Shown here in pieces: positions 35,593 to 44,447 of a stretch of DNA of 64,000 nucleotides (within the stretch, counting starts at the first letter, position 1; the number at the start of each line of letters is the position of its first letter). Source of the stretch: Porphyromonas pogonae (GTDB lineage: Bacteria > Bacteroidota > Bacteroidia > Bacteroidales > Porphyromonadaceae). The notes beneath the pieces are model-generated. The model was not told the DNA's origin, did no database searches, and worked only from the letters and a program-made list of their open reading frames with translations. The translations under genes and the position numbers were made by a program. Location of the stretch: contig NZ_CP143258.1 in assembly GCF_036320655.1 (NCBI RefSeq), forward strand, positions 2,332,001-2,396,000, read 5' to 3'.

Positions 35593-36165
35593 TTCGGGCG
35601 AAAGCCCTCGCAATGACGGAAAGCGATAAACACACTATAGCCAAAGTAACCACGCCACCGCCAGTCATTGCAAGCCAAAGGCGAAGCAACCCAGCAAACA
35701 AACCAAAATAAGACTTTCTGGATTACTTCGGGCGAAAGCCCTCGCAATGACGGAAAGCGATAAACACACTATAGCCAAAGTAACCACGCTACCGCCAGTC
35801 ATTGCGAGCCAAAGGCGAAGCAACCCAGCAAACAAACCAAAATAAGACTTTCTGGATTGCTTCGGGCGAAAGCCCTCGCAATGACGGAAAGCGATAAACA
35901 TGCTACAGACAAAGTAACCACGCCACCGCCAGTCATTGCGAGCCAAAGGCGAAGCAACCCAGCAAACAAACCAAAATAAGACTTTCTGGATTACTTCGGG
36001 CGAAAGCCCTCGCAATGACGGAAAGCGATAAACACACTATAGCCAAAGTAACCACGCTACCGCCAGTCATTGCGAGCCAAAGGCGAAGCAACCCAGCAAA
36101 CAAACCAAAATAAGACTTTCTGGATTGCTTCGGGCGGGAGCCCTCGCAATGACGGTGAACGATAA
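35593..36165 (+). repeat. 134-bp tandem repeat, about 4.3 units
   Basis: TTCGGGCGAAAGCCCTCGC begins at 35593, 35727, 35861 and 35995, and a variant (TTCGGGCGGGAGCC) at 36129: exact 134-bp spacing each time. Each unit carries inverted arms GTCATTGCGAG and CTCGCAATGAC, a REP-like pattern. Units differ by a few bases. An apparent open frame on the minus strand (35665-36015) is only the repeat read in frame. Downstream to 36364 nothing else was seen. Confidence 0.9.
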
Positions 36166-36364
36166 AAACGGAATCTGAATATCAATACCTTATGTTTTGA
36201 TGCGGTTGCCCTGAAGATCGATGTATCAAGGCTATCATTTCGTCCAAAAAGAGTATTAGATTGTTAGTATCTCTTTCCATCGCTGAAATATTGACAAACT
36301 TGTCTCTTCACTCAGATAAGTAAATAAGAGGTTTGGGATACAGGCAAATCATAAGGTAGAGACA

Positions 36365-36394
36365 TTGGGTAGCTTTTTATTTTCTGTATATTTG
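36365..36394 (+). promoter_or_regulatory. Promoter of rmlB
   Basis: TTG at 36365-36367, exactly 19 bp, then TATATTTG at 36387-36394. Predicted leader about 155 nt before the ATG at 36555. Confidence 0.7.
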
Positions 36395-36432
36395 CAAAGC
36401 ATGTTCATGATAAAAATTGTACAGAGTAATCT

Positions 36433-36498
36433 CACGAGTTGAGTAATGCACAATAAACTCTTCTACATATCATGCACAATGCAATACTCACACTCGTG
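36433..36498 (+). promoter_or_regulatory. Long hairpin in the rmlB leader
   Basis: CACGAGT (36433-36439) pairs with ACTCGTG (36492-36498), and GAGTAATGCA with TGCAATACTC (one mismatch) inside it, giving about 16 pairs around a 24-base loop. It lies in the predicted 5' UTR. No T-run follows, so it looks regulatory rather than a terminator. Confidence 0.5.
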
Positions 36499-36554
36499 AA
36501 TAAAGATAGATAGACAGGAAGAAATATAATAAAGAAACAATCAAGGATTTACAA

Positions 36555-37664
36555 ATGATATCTCACAATAAGCCGGAAGAGGCAAGCTATTCGGCTCATA
36601 CATCCCACACTACTACTCATAATATTCTTATCACAGGAGGGGCCGGATTTATCGGCTCTCATGTAGTGCGTTTGCTCGTAAACAAATACCCCGATTATCA
36701 TATCATCAATCTGGATAAACTCACCTATGCGGGCAACCTGAACAATTTGAGGGACATTGAAAATAGGCCCAACTATACCTTTGTGAAAGAGGATATCTGT
36801 AACTACGAAGGCATCGTAAAGCTAATGGAACAACATCGGATCAATGGTGTGATACATCTTGCAGCCGAGAGTCATGTAGACAGAAGTATCAAAGATCCGT
36901 TTACTTTTGCTCGTACCAATGTGATGGGTACCCTCACCCTCCTGCAAGCAGCAAAGGAGTTTTGGGCAAAAGACTTTAAGGGTAAACGATTCTATCACAT
37001 TTCTACCGATGAAGTTTATGGTGCATTGGCTATGGGAGAGACATTCTTTACGGAAGAGACCAAGTATGATCCGCACTCTCCGTATTCTGCAAGCAAAGCG
37101 AGCAGTGATCATTTTGTACGGGCTTATCATGATACTTATGGTCTGCCTACGGTTATCTCCAACTGCTCCAACAATTATGGAGCATATCAATTTCCCGAGA
37201 AACTGATCCCTCTTTTTATTAATAATATCAGGCACAATAAGCCCTTACCGGTATATGGTCGTGGAGAAAACGTGCGAGACTGGCTTTGGGTAGAAGATCA
37301 TGCCCATGCTATCGATCTTATTTTTCACGAAGGGAAGGATGGCGATACCTATAACATAGGAGGATTCAATGAATGGAAAAATATTGATTTGATCAAGGTA
37401 TTAATTCGTGTTACAGATCGTTTGTTGGGAAATGCAGCAGGAACATCCGATCATCTTATCACCTATGTCACCGATCGTGCCGGGCATGATTTGCGGTATG
37501 CCATAGACTCTACCAAATTGAAAGAAGAATTGGGCTGGGAACCATCGCTCCAATTTGAAGAAGGTATTGAGAAAACGGTACGCTGGTATCTGGACAATCA
37601 AGAATGGCTGGACAATGTAACCTCGGGTGATTATCTGAAGTATTACGAGCAAATGTACAAGTGA
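36555..37664 (+). CDS. rmlB: dTDP-glucose 4,6-dehydratase
   Basis: A 369-residue extended SDR enzyme, second step of dTDP-rhamnose synthesis. GGAGFIGSHVVRLLV binds NAD, STDEVYGAL carries the Thr-Asp-Glu catalytic set, and YSASKASSDH the Tyr-x-x-x-Lys. The first 24 or so residues (HNKPEEASYSAHTSHTTTHN) extend beyond the usual N-terminus; no other Met is available before ILITGGAGF. Convergent with mnmA; the 131 bp between them hold no clear signal. Confidence 0.95.
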   Translation: MISHNKPEEASYSAHTSHTTTHNILITGGAGFIGSHVVRLLVNKYPDYHIINLDKLTYAGNLNNLRDIENRPNYTFVKEDICNYEGIVKLMEQHRINGVIHLAAESHVDRSIKDPFTFARTNVMGTLTLLQAAKEFWAKDFKGKRFYHISTDEVYGALAMGETFFTEETKYDPHSPYSASKASSDHFVRAYHDTYGLPTVISNCSNNYGAYQFPEKLIPLFINNIRHNKPLPVYGRGENVRDWLWVEDHAHAIDLIFHEGKDGDTYNIGGFNEWKNIDLIKVLIRVTDRLLGNAAGTSDHLITYVTDRAGHDLRYAIDSTKLKEELGWEPSLQFEEGIEKTVRWYLDNQEWLDNVTSGDYLKYYEQMYK

Positions 37665-37795
37665 ATATTGCTTTCCGTAAAAATTTTACAGGAATGGGGA
37701 GGAAAAGATGCCGACATCTATACCTTAGGTGATGTTTTTGGGGGTAGTTATGATTTTGTAATACCCTACTTTTAGCCAAGAGTAAAAAGAATCAG

Positions 37796-38995
37796 CTAGT
37801 ACCCTTTTGTAATCATGCCGCTACCAAAACAAAGTTGATGATCACGGTCATAGACTACACCGTATTGCCCCGGAGCAATGCCCTGGATTTTGTCTTCACT
37901 TTCAATACGGTATCCTATTACCGGATCATAATGTAAAAGCCCCTTGGTAAATTCTGGAGTATGCCTGATCTTGAAAGTAATAGCTAAAGGCTCCGTGAGT
38001 ATATCGGGATGCTCTACCGGCGATGCTTTTCCTTGCAAACGCCATGGATCAGACGAAATGAAATCGAAAGTGTGCATCTCAATATTGCGCCCATACTGAT
38101 CCTCAGGATCATACCCCCGGCTCACCAAAATGATATTGCGCTTGACGTCTTTCTTGACCACAAACCAAGGACCGCCGCTCAAGCCAAGCCCCTTTCTCTG
38201 CCCTATCGTATGAAACCAATACCCATTGTGTTTGCCTAAAACCTTGCCGGTATCACGGTCTATGATACGTCCTGGCTGAGTACCCAAAGCACGCTCAATA
38301 AATTCGTTATAATTGACTTTGCCCAGAAAGCATATTCCTTGACTGTCTTTGCGATGGGCACTGGGCAACTTCTCCCGCTCAGCAATGGCACGTACTTCGC
38401 TTTTGAGCAGATGACCTATAGGGAACATCAATTTGGAAACCTGCTTGAAATTGATCTGAGCCAAAAAATCTGTCTGATCTTTCACAGCATCTTTCGCCGT
38501 GGAGAGAAAAGTGACACCATCCACTAGTGTGGTGGTAGCATAATGGCCGGTAGCTATGTAATCAAACTCATGTCCCCATTTTTGCTCAAAACAGCCGAAC
38601 TTAATCAACTTATTACACATCACATCAGGATTGGGCGTAAGGCCTTTCTTTACAGTGTCTATCGTGTATTGGACCACATTGTCCCAGTATTCGTCGTGAA
38701 GCGATACAATCTCAAAAGGACAATCATACCTGCGAGCCATGAGTTTTACAATCTCTATATCGTCTTCCCACGAACAATCCTCAAAACCATCCTGATCCAT
38801 TCCGATCTGAATATAGAATAGAGAAGGTTTGAAGCCCGCAGCACACAACTGATGCACCACCACAGAGCTATCTACACCGCCACTAACCAAAGCTGCTACC
38901 TTGACATGGGCAAGATCTTGAGTAAGTTGCAATGAACTGAGCCATGGAGTAAGCTCCGCAGCTAATTGACTATCGCTATCAGGGGAAAATCTCAT
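37796..38995 (-). CDS. mnmA: tRNA-specific 2-thiouridylase
   Basis: A 399-residue enzyme that thiolates U34 of tRNA-Lys, -Glu and -Gln. The PP-loop is [16 protein letters not shown]; the first catalytic Cys is in [13 protein letters not shown] and the second in DSQGICFLG. Start at 38995 (MRFSPDSD) is preferred over 39031, which would add an unusual hydrophobic stretch. It follows argS by 42 bp on the same strand. A long insert around [14 protein letters not shown] is normal for the Bacteroidetes version. Confidence 0.92.
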   Translation of the reverse strand: MRFSPDSDSQLAAELTPWLSSLQLTQDLAHVKVAALVSGGVDSSVVVHQLCAAGFKPSLFYIQIGMDQDGFEDCSWEDDIEIVKLMARRYDCPFEIVSLHDEYWDNVVQYTIDTVKKGLTPNPDVMCNKLIKFGCFEQKWGHEFDYIATGHYATTTLVDGVTFLSTAKDAVKDQTDFLAQINFKQVSKLMFPIGHLLKSEVRAIAEREKLPSAHRKDSQGICFLGKVNYNEFIERALGTQPGRIIDRDTGKVLGKHNGYWFHTIGQRKGLGLSGGPWFVVKKDVKRNIILVSRGYDPEDQYGRNIEMHTFDFISSDPWRLQGKASPVEHPDILTEPLAITFKIRHTPEFTKGLLHYDPVIGYRIESEDKIQGIAPGQYGVVYDRDHQLCFGSGMITKGY

Positions 38996-39037
38996 ATATA
39001 TAAAATAACAGGCAAATAATGCCCTCTTCAAAAATAA

Positions 39038-40831
39038 TTACATACGCTCAGGCATCTCAATCCCCAGCAAACTCATGGCTCTACGGATTACAGAAGCCAC
39101 AGTCTGAGAGAGTGCCAAGCGGAACGACCTTAGCTGATCATTCTCTTCTCTGAGAATAGAAAAGTCGTGATAAAACTGATTGTACTCCTTGACCAAGTCG
39201 TACACATAATTGGCTATCAATGCAGGACTATAGGTATAGCCCGCTTCCTTCACAACATCGGCATATTCCGAGATCTTTTGGATTAGCCCCTCTTCTTTTT
39301 CGGAAAGTTTGAGATCTGTAGTGATGGTTGCAGGGATGTCCATACCCGATTCTCCGGCACGGCGTATCACGGAGCAGATACGAGCATAAGTATATTGTAT
39401 AAATGAACCTGTATTGCCATTGAAGTCTATAGATTCTCTGGGATTGAAGGTCATATTCTTGCGAGGGTCTACTTTGAGGATAAAATACTTCAGCGATCCT
39501 AATCCCACCTTACGAGCTATTTCGTAAGCTTCTTCCGCGGGCATTTCTTTGGCTTTGCCCATTTCTTGGGCAATATCGGCAGCAGTTTTTATCATTTCAT
39601 CCATCAGGTCGTCGGCATCCACTACAGTACCTTCACGGCTTTTCATCTTGCCCTCGGGCAACTCAACCATACCGTAACTGAAGTGAGCTAGCCCCTTACC
39701 AAACTCAAATCCTAAGCGATCAAGCAGGATAGAAAGAACCTGAAAATGATAGTTCTGTTCATTACCCACAACATAGACCATCTTATCTATAGGATAATCG
39801 AGGAATCGCATCTTTGCCGTTCCTATATCCTGAGTCATATACACCGATGTACCATCGGCACGGAGAAGTATCTTACGGTCGAGCCCCTCATCGGTAAGAT
39901 CAGCCCATACAGAACCATCATCATCTTTGACAAATAGTCCCGCATCGAGTCCTCTCAGCACCTCTTCTTTTCCTACCAGATAGGTTTCGGATTCGTAATA
40001 TATCTTATCAAAATCCACACCCATCTTTTTGTAGGTTTCGTCGAAGCCTTTGTATACCCAGTCATTCATAGTACGCCACAGAGCAACTGTCTCATCATCA
40101 CCTTGCTCCCATTTTCTGAGCATTTCACGGGCTTCCATCATCAATAATGAAGCAGCCTCTGCCTCTTCTTTAGATTTACCTTGTTGCATGAGCTCAGCTA
40201 TTTCAGCCTTGTAATGCTTATCAAAAAGGACATAGAAATCACCTATGAGATGATCATCTTTCTTACCTGCTTTCTCAGGAGTAATGCCTTCACCCCACTT
40301 CTGCCATGCAAGCATCGATTTGCAGATATGAATGCCACGGTCATTTACAATATTGGTTTTCACCACCTTGTTACCGTTGGCTTTGAGTATTTCAGCCAAG
40401 CTATATCCAAGCAGGTTATTGCGCACATGACCCAAATGGAGAGGTTTATTGGTGTTAGGTGAGGAATATTCTATCATCACCAGCGGGCTGGAATCCGTAG
40501 CAGAACGGTGTCCGAAATTCTCGTCCGTGCGAATTTCATTGAGCAGTTCTATCCACGACGCAGCAGCAATAGTAAGGTTCAGAAAACCCTTGACCACTTC
40601 AGTACTGCACACAGCAGAGTCATGCTCTTTGAGGTATTCTCCTATCTCCGTAGCTGTTTGCTCGGGGCTTTTTCGAGATATTTTGAGCAAGGGAAAAGTC
40701 ACAAGTGTCAAGTGACCATTAAACTCCTTTTTCGTTTTCTGCAGTTGTATCTGCTCAGCAGCAGGCTCCACACCGTACAGAGCTTTTACAGCTTGATTTA
40801 CTGAATGCTCCAATGATGATATTATTGACAT
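39038..40831 (-). CDS. argS: Arginyl-tRNA synthetase
   Basis: A 597-residue class I synthetase. EYSSPNTNKPLHLGHVRNN holds the HIGH-type motif (HLGH); the N-terminal additional domain (residues 1-110) and the C-terminal anticodon-binding DALR domain (ending RRAMSLLGIEMPERM) are complete. Start MSIISSLE at 40831 is preferred to the ATG four codons upstream. A TATCTTTG promoter box (minus strand, 40862-40869) lies 30 bp upstream. Confidence 0.95.
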   Translation of the reverse strand: MSIISSLEHSVNQAVKALYGVEPAAEQIQLQKTKKEFNGHLTLVTFPLLKISRKSPEQTATEIGEYLKEHDSAVCSTEVVKGFLNLTIAAASWIELLNEIRTDENFGHRSATDSSPLVMIEYSSPNTNKPLHLGHVRNNLLGYSLAEILKANGNKVVKTNIVNDRGIHICKSMLAWQKWGEGITPEKAGKKDDHLIGDFYVLFDKHYKAEIAELMQQGKSKEEAEAASLLMMEAREMLRKWEQGDDETVALWRTMNDWVYKGFDETYKKMGVDFDKIYYESETYLVGKEEVLRGLDAGLFVKDDDGSVWADLTDEGLDRKILLRADGTSVYMTQDIGTAKMRFLDYPIDKMVYVVGNEQNYHFQVLSILLDRLGFEFGKGLAHFSYGMVELPEGKMKSREGTVVDADDLMDEMIKTAADIAQEMGKAKEMPAEEAYEIARKVGLGSLKYFILKVDPRKNMTFNPRESIDFNGNTGSFIQYTYARICSVIRRAGESGMDIPATITTDLKLSEKEEGLIQKISEYADVVKEAGYTYSPALIANYVYDLVKEYNQFYHDFSILREENDQLRSFRLALSQTVASVIRRAMSLLGIEMPERM

Positions 40832-41056
40832 ATTCTGTACCAATTGTATTTATTTCTACGGCAAAGATAACGTAATTACGGCTAACAGCCATTGCTCAAA
40901 GACAAAAACCCTCCAATAAGAAGTGTGGGTATAAAGTGAAAATAACCCACAGTAAAGTCGCTAATAAGGCTTCCGAAAAGGAGTAGCTAAAGCTCGAGCT
41001 GTTCTGATGACTCAACACTAAGGGATTGAAGATTATAAGCCTAACGAATATTATTG

Positions 41057-41183
41057 GAGACTGTTGCATAGCAGGTAAAGTGCAAGGCGCTAAGAGTGAG
41101 CGCACAGGGAGTTTACTTCAGGTAAATGACCAAGTGCGAATCTCGCAAGCAACGAAGCAATTGGCCTGCTATGCAACGGTCTC
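41057..41183 (+). mobile_element. MITE copy D, 127 bp, internally deleted
   Basis: Same right half as the 187-bp copies, but the left part is replaced: GAGACTGTTGCATAGCAG runs straight into GTAAAGTGCAAGG. As a result the left end matches the right end (CTGCTATGCAACGGTCTC) over 18 bp with one mismatch, longer inverted repeats than any full copy. No target duplication seen. The gap 40832-41663 otherwise holds only copy E. Confidence 0.85.
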
Positions 41184-41313
41184 ATAGGATGAATACCTAA
41201 TACAATGCTGATTACCCGGAGACAAATCATTTCATCACAACGTAGGGTCAGAGACTCTCTGGAATTGGAAAAACATAGAATCATTAAAATAACAGAGAAG
41301 AATCTCCCCTATA

Positions 41314-41500
41314 GAGACTGTTGCAAAAGTCAACAGTCTCGTGGATTTTGGAGGCAAAGCCGACAAAAGACACTTTGACCGGGCAGAGAAGGTAAAGTGC
41401 AAGGCGCTAAGAGTGAGCGCACAGGGAGTTTACTTCAGGTAAATGACCAAGTGCGGATCTCGCAAGCAACGAAGCAATTTGCCTGCTATGCAACGGTCTC
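41314..41500 (+). mobile_element. 187-bp MITE, copy E
   Basis: Full length; ends GAGACTGTTGCA and TGCAACGGTCTC; flanked by CTATA on both sides, a 5-bp target duplication. Only 130 bp from copy D. Confidence 0.88.
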
Positions 41501-41663
41501 CTATAAGCACAAAAATATCTCCCATGGCTGAAAAGTAAGCCAATAAAGTATTTATCTTATGGCTAAACAATTATACTTCAGAATCTATTTCTATCTTTAG
41601 AAGCATATTGCTATAGTTGATGTCACGTGATGGGATGCTATTACTTCCCTTGCAAAAAACCAT

Positions 41664-42311
41664 GTGGCAACAATAGCTGAGGTAATGAATTATATGACAC
41701 ACCAAGAAGTACATCCTTTGGGATTCTTCATCCCGCCCAATGCCCAGCTACTGATGCTGGGAAGTTTTCCTCCACCACGTGCCAAGTGGTCTATGGATTT
41801 TTATTATCCCAATTTCATCAACGATATGTGGCGCATACTGGGTACCATATTTTTTGATGATAAGGATCACTTCATCGTAGCAGGAGAAAAACGTTTTTCC
41901 AAAGAGCTCTGTGCAGCCTTCTGCGATAACATGGGCATTGCTATAGGTGATACTGCTGTAGAAATAACAAGGCTACAGGGAAATGCGGCAGACAAACACC
42001 TTCAGATCGATCGAGGTGCTGATATTAAAGCAATCATATCTTCTATCCCGGAATGCCGGGCTATCGTGGTCACAGGACAAAAGGCTCTCGATACACTGTT
42101 ACTTTCTCTGGGAGAAACGACCCAACCCCAATTGGGTGGGTGGGTATCACTCACAGTTGATTCTCGAGAGATAAGACTTTACAGGATGCCGTCATCATCA
42201 CGTGCGTATCCATTGCCTTTGCTCACCAAATGCATGCATTACAAATCCATGTTTGAGGAACTCGGCATGTTGCTTGGTACACCTACAACTACGGGCATTA
42301 TAAAAAGCTAA
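41664..42311 (+). CDS. Uracil-DNA glycosylase superfamily protein
   Basis: A 215-residue protein, GTG start. LLMLGSFPPPRAKWSMDFYYP corresponds to the water-activating motif region of UDG family proteins, and YRMPSSSRAYPL to the C-terminal PSS motif that contacts the DNA minor groove. Such MUG-like members remove uracil or related bases or act in a nucleotide pathway; the specificity is not clear. Followed by the FAD oxidoreductase after 14 bp, so probably co-transcribed. Confidence 0.8.
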   Translation: MATIAEVMNYMTHQEVHPLGFFIPPNAQLLMLGSFPPPRAKWSMDFYYPNFINDMWRILGTIFFDDKDHFIVAGEKRFSKELCAAFCDNMGIAIGDTAVEITRLQGNAADKHLQIDRGADIKAIISSIPECRAIVVTGQKALDTLLLSLGETTQPQLGGWVSLTVDSREIRLYRMPSSSRAYPLPLLTKCMHYKSMFEELGMLLGTPTTTGIIKS

Positions 42312-42325
42312 AAAACACCACTGCT

Positions 42326-43528
42326 ATGGATCTAAGATCACCTGAAACTTACTGGGTACTCAAAAACGGTTTGTTATATACCTACCCTTCGCTCCAAAAA
42401 GATATTGTGTGTGACGTAACCGTAGTGGGCGGCGGTGTCACAGGAGCTCTTGTAAGTCATGCTTTGCTAAAAGCAGGATATGATACAGTCCTTATAGACA
42501 AAAGGGACATTGCCATGGGTAGCACATCCGCCACTACGGCTATGCTGCAATATGAAATAGACGTACCCATGATACATTTGGCAGAGAAAATAGGGAGTAA
42601 AGCTGCTATAGAATGTTATCAGGCAGGTATAGAGTCTATAAAGACTCTACAGAAACTTGTGAAAGAAGAAGACATTGACTGTGGCTTTGAACTCAAGCGT
42701 TCGTTACAAGTAGCACATGATGAGGAGTCGGAAAAATGGCTCAAAGAGGAATTTGTCCAAAGGCGAGACAATGGCATGCCCGTCAAGTGGTATAGCAGGG
42801 AAGATATCTATCATGATTTTGCTATGCACAGCAGACCCGGAATACTATCCGAAATAGGAGGATCTGTAGATGCTTTCAGGCTGGCTCATGAATTAATACA
42901 AAAAAACAGTAAAAGGGGGCTCAAAGTATATGACCGTACAACGATGGAGGAAGTCAAGAAGACTTCCGGTGGCTGGGATATTCGTACCGATAATTTTGCC
43001 CATATCGAATGCAAACACATTGTTTACTGCTCGGGATACGAAACACTATCTATGTTTGATCAAAAGTATGCTGCCCTCCATAGTACCTATGCAGCGGTAA
43101 CGGAAGAGATTAACGAATATGTACCAACCCTCGACAATATATTGATATGGGATACCGATGATCCCTATATTTATATGAGGGCAACCGACGACGGCAGATT
43201 TCTTGTGGGGGGAGAGGATGCCAAGTACAGTTACGGACGTCTGAGTGAAAAAATCAAAGGCACTAAGATAAAGGAGCTGGCCCACAAGCTGGATCAATAT
43301 TTCCCTGAAAAGAATTTTGAGCCGGACTACATCTGGGCAGGCTCTTTCGCAGTAACAAAGGACGGATTGCCCTATATAGGGAGACATAGCGACTTTGGTG
43401 ATAGCATTTTTGTCTTGGGTCTGGGTGGCAACGGGATAACATATTCAGTGCAAGCGATGGACTTGGTGGTAAAAATGTTGAAAGGAGAAGATGATAAGTT
43501 ACTACACTACTATCGCTTCGATAGATAA
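42326..43528 (+). CDS. FAD-dependent oxidoreductase (DAO family)
   Basis: A 400-residue flavoprotein. The N-terminal VTVVGGGVTGALVSHALLKAGY is the FAD-binding Rossmann motif, followed by SATTAMLQYEIDVPM; near the C-terminus GLPYIGRH and VLGLGGNGITYS contact the flavin. It resembles D-amino acid/glycine oxidase-type proteins without a Rieske domain. Substrate unknown. Confidence 0.88.
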   Translation: MDLRSPETYWVLKNGLLYTYPSLQKDIVCDVTVVGGGVTGALVSHALLKAGYDTVLIDKRDIAMGSTSATTAMLQYEIDVPMIHLAEKIGSKAAIECYQAGIESIKTLQKLVKEEDIDCGFELKRSLQVAHDEESEKWLKEEFVQRRDNGMPVKWYSREDIYHDFAMHSRPGILSEIGGSVDAFRLAHELIQKNSKRGLKVYDRTTMEEVKKTSGGWDIRTDNFAHIECKHIVYCSGYETLSMFDQKYAALHSTYAAVTEEINEYVPTLDNILIWDTDDPYIYMRATDDGRFLVGGEDAKYSYGRLSEKIKGTKIKELAHKLDQYFPEKNFEPDYIWAGSFAVTKDGLPYIGRHSDFGDSIFVLGLGGNGITYSVQAMDLVVKMLKGEDDKLLHYYRFDR

Positions 43529-43591
43529 AACGTTGAGCATAAGGCAGAGCGTTTTTTGTCCGTCATGACAAAATAAATCTGTCGTCACCTC

Positions 43592-43860
43592 TTGACATGG
43601 GGTGGATAAGATGTTGTATCTTTGTAGAAATGCCGAATACAGTGATATCATCCAATGAAAGTCCTGACAAACAACATACTTCAAAATAAGAGATGTAATG
43701 ACTTATTTAACAAGATTTGTTGTACGGATATGCACTATTTTGAAGTTGTATTTTGTCAAAATTCTATAAAATATAAAAATATCAAATTATCAGAATGTAG
43801 GGAAACACATCAGATATTAATAAAGGCGTAAAGAGGTGTGGGCATCCTCTTTACGGCTTT
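43592..43860 (+). ncRNA. Candidate small transcript X (promoter, about 200 nt, terminator)
   Basis: Promoter: TTGACA at 43592, GATGTTG just before TATCTTTG at 43617-43624, 19-bp spacing. End: hairpin AAAGGCGTAAAGAGG / CCTCTTTACGGCTTT (43822-43860). A 58-codon open frame lies between (43655-43831, starting MKVLTNNILQ), its stop inside the hairpin. The segment 43747-43800 shares three blocks (ATTTTGTCA, AAAAATATCA, TCAGAATGTA) in the same order with candidate Y at 57961-58283. Coding or non-coding cannot be decided here. Confidence 0.45.
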
Positions 43861-44151
43861 ACTATTGTAGGGAATTGAAAAAGCTTTTTTCCTAGCTAAG
43901 CTACATTTCTATTAATATCATGAGATCTGAAAGTAATGAGAAATGATCTCGAAACCACATTTAACCAAAATCACTACCTATTTGATCATTTTGAAAAGAA
44001 AAACACATCTATTTACTCAAATTGCAAGCTTTTATTTTGTAAAGCTATGGACGCCCGCCCTAAGGCATAGAAAGCTGAGACCTTAATCAATAAATCTGCC
44101 ACGAGCATGCGTTGTGCCTATGTCGTCAGATCCGCACTCCAAAAACTTAAG

Positions 44152-44338
44152 GAGACTGTTGCAAAAGTCAACAGTCTCATGGATTTTGGAGGCAAAGCCG
44201 ACAAAAGACACTTTGACCGGGCAGAGAGGGTAAAGTGCAAGGCGCTAAGAGTGAGTGCACAGGGAGTTTACTTCAGGTAAATGACCAAGCGCGAATCTCG
44301 CAAGCAACGAAGCAATTGGCCTGCTATGCAACGGTCTC
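44152..44338 (+). mobile_element. 187-bp MITE, copy F
   Basis: Full length, flanked by TTAAG on both sides (5-bp duplication). It lies between candidate transcript X and pepD; the DNA from 43861 to 44151 shows no gene. Confidence 0.88.
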
Positions 44339-44391
44339 TTAAGAGAGAGAGCTGTATTTTTATCATATTAATACAGCAGAGATTGAAAGAT

Positions 44392-44422
44392 AAGGGCAAT
44401 TCCCTCCGAGAGAATTGCCCTT
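44392..44422 (-). terminator. Probable terminator of pepD
   Basis: Perfect 10-bp stem AAGGGCAATT / AATTGCCCTT 26 bp past the pepD stop; the following minus-strand sequence (ATCTTTC) is only moderately T-rich. Confidence 0.6.
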
Positions 44423-44447
44423 ATAAATATTATAAAATCTATTGAAT

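Noticed and set aside
35665-36015. 116-codon minus-strand open frame
   Set aside because: It is the 134-bp tandem repeat read through in frame; no protein features.
35251-36165. Possible CRISPR array
   Set aside because: Periods of 82 and 134 bp with nearly identical sequence throughout each unit and no unique spacers; no cas genes.
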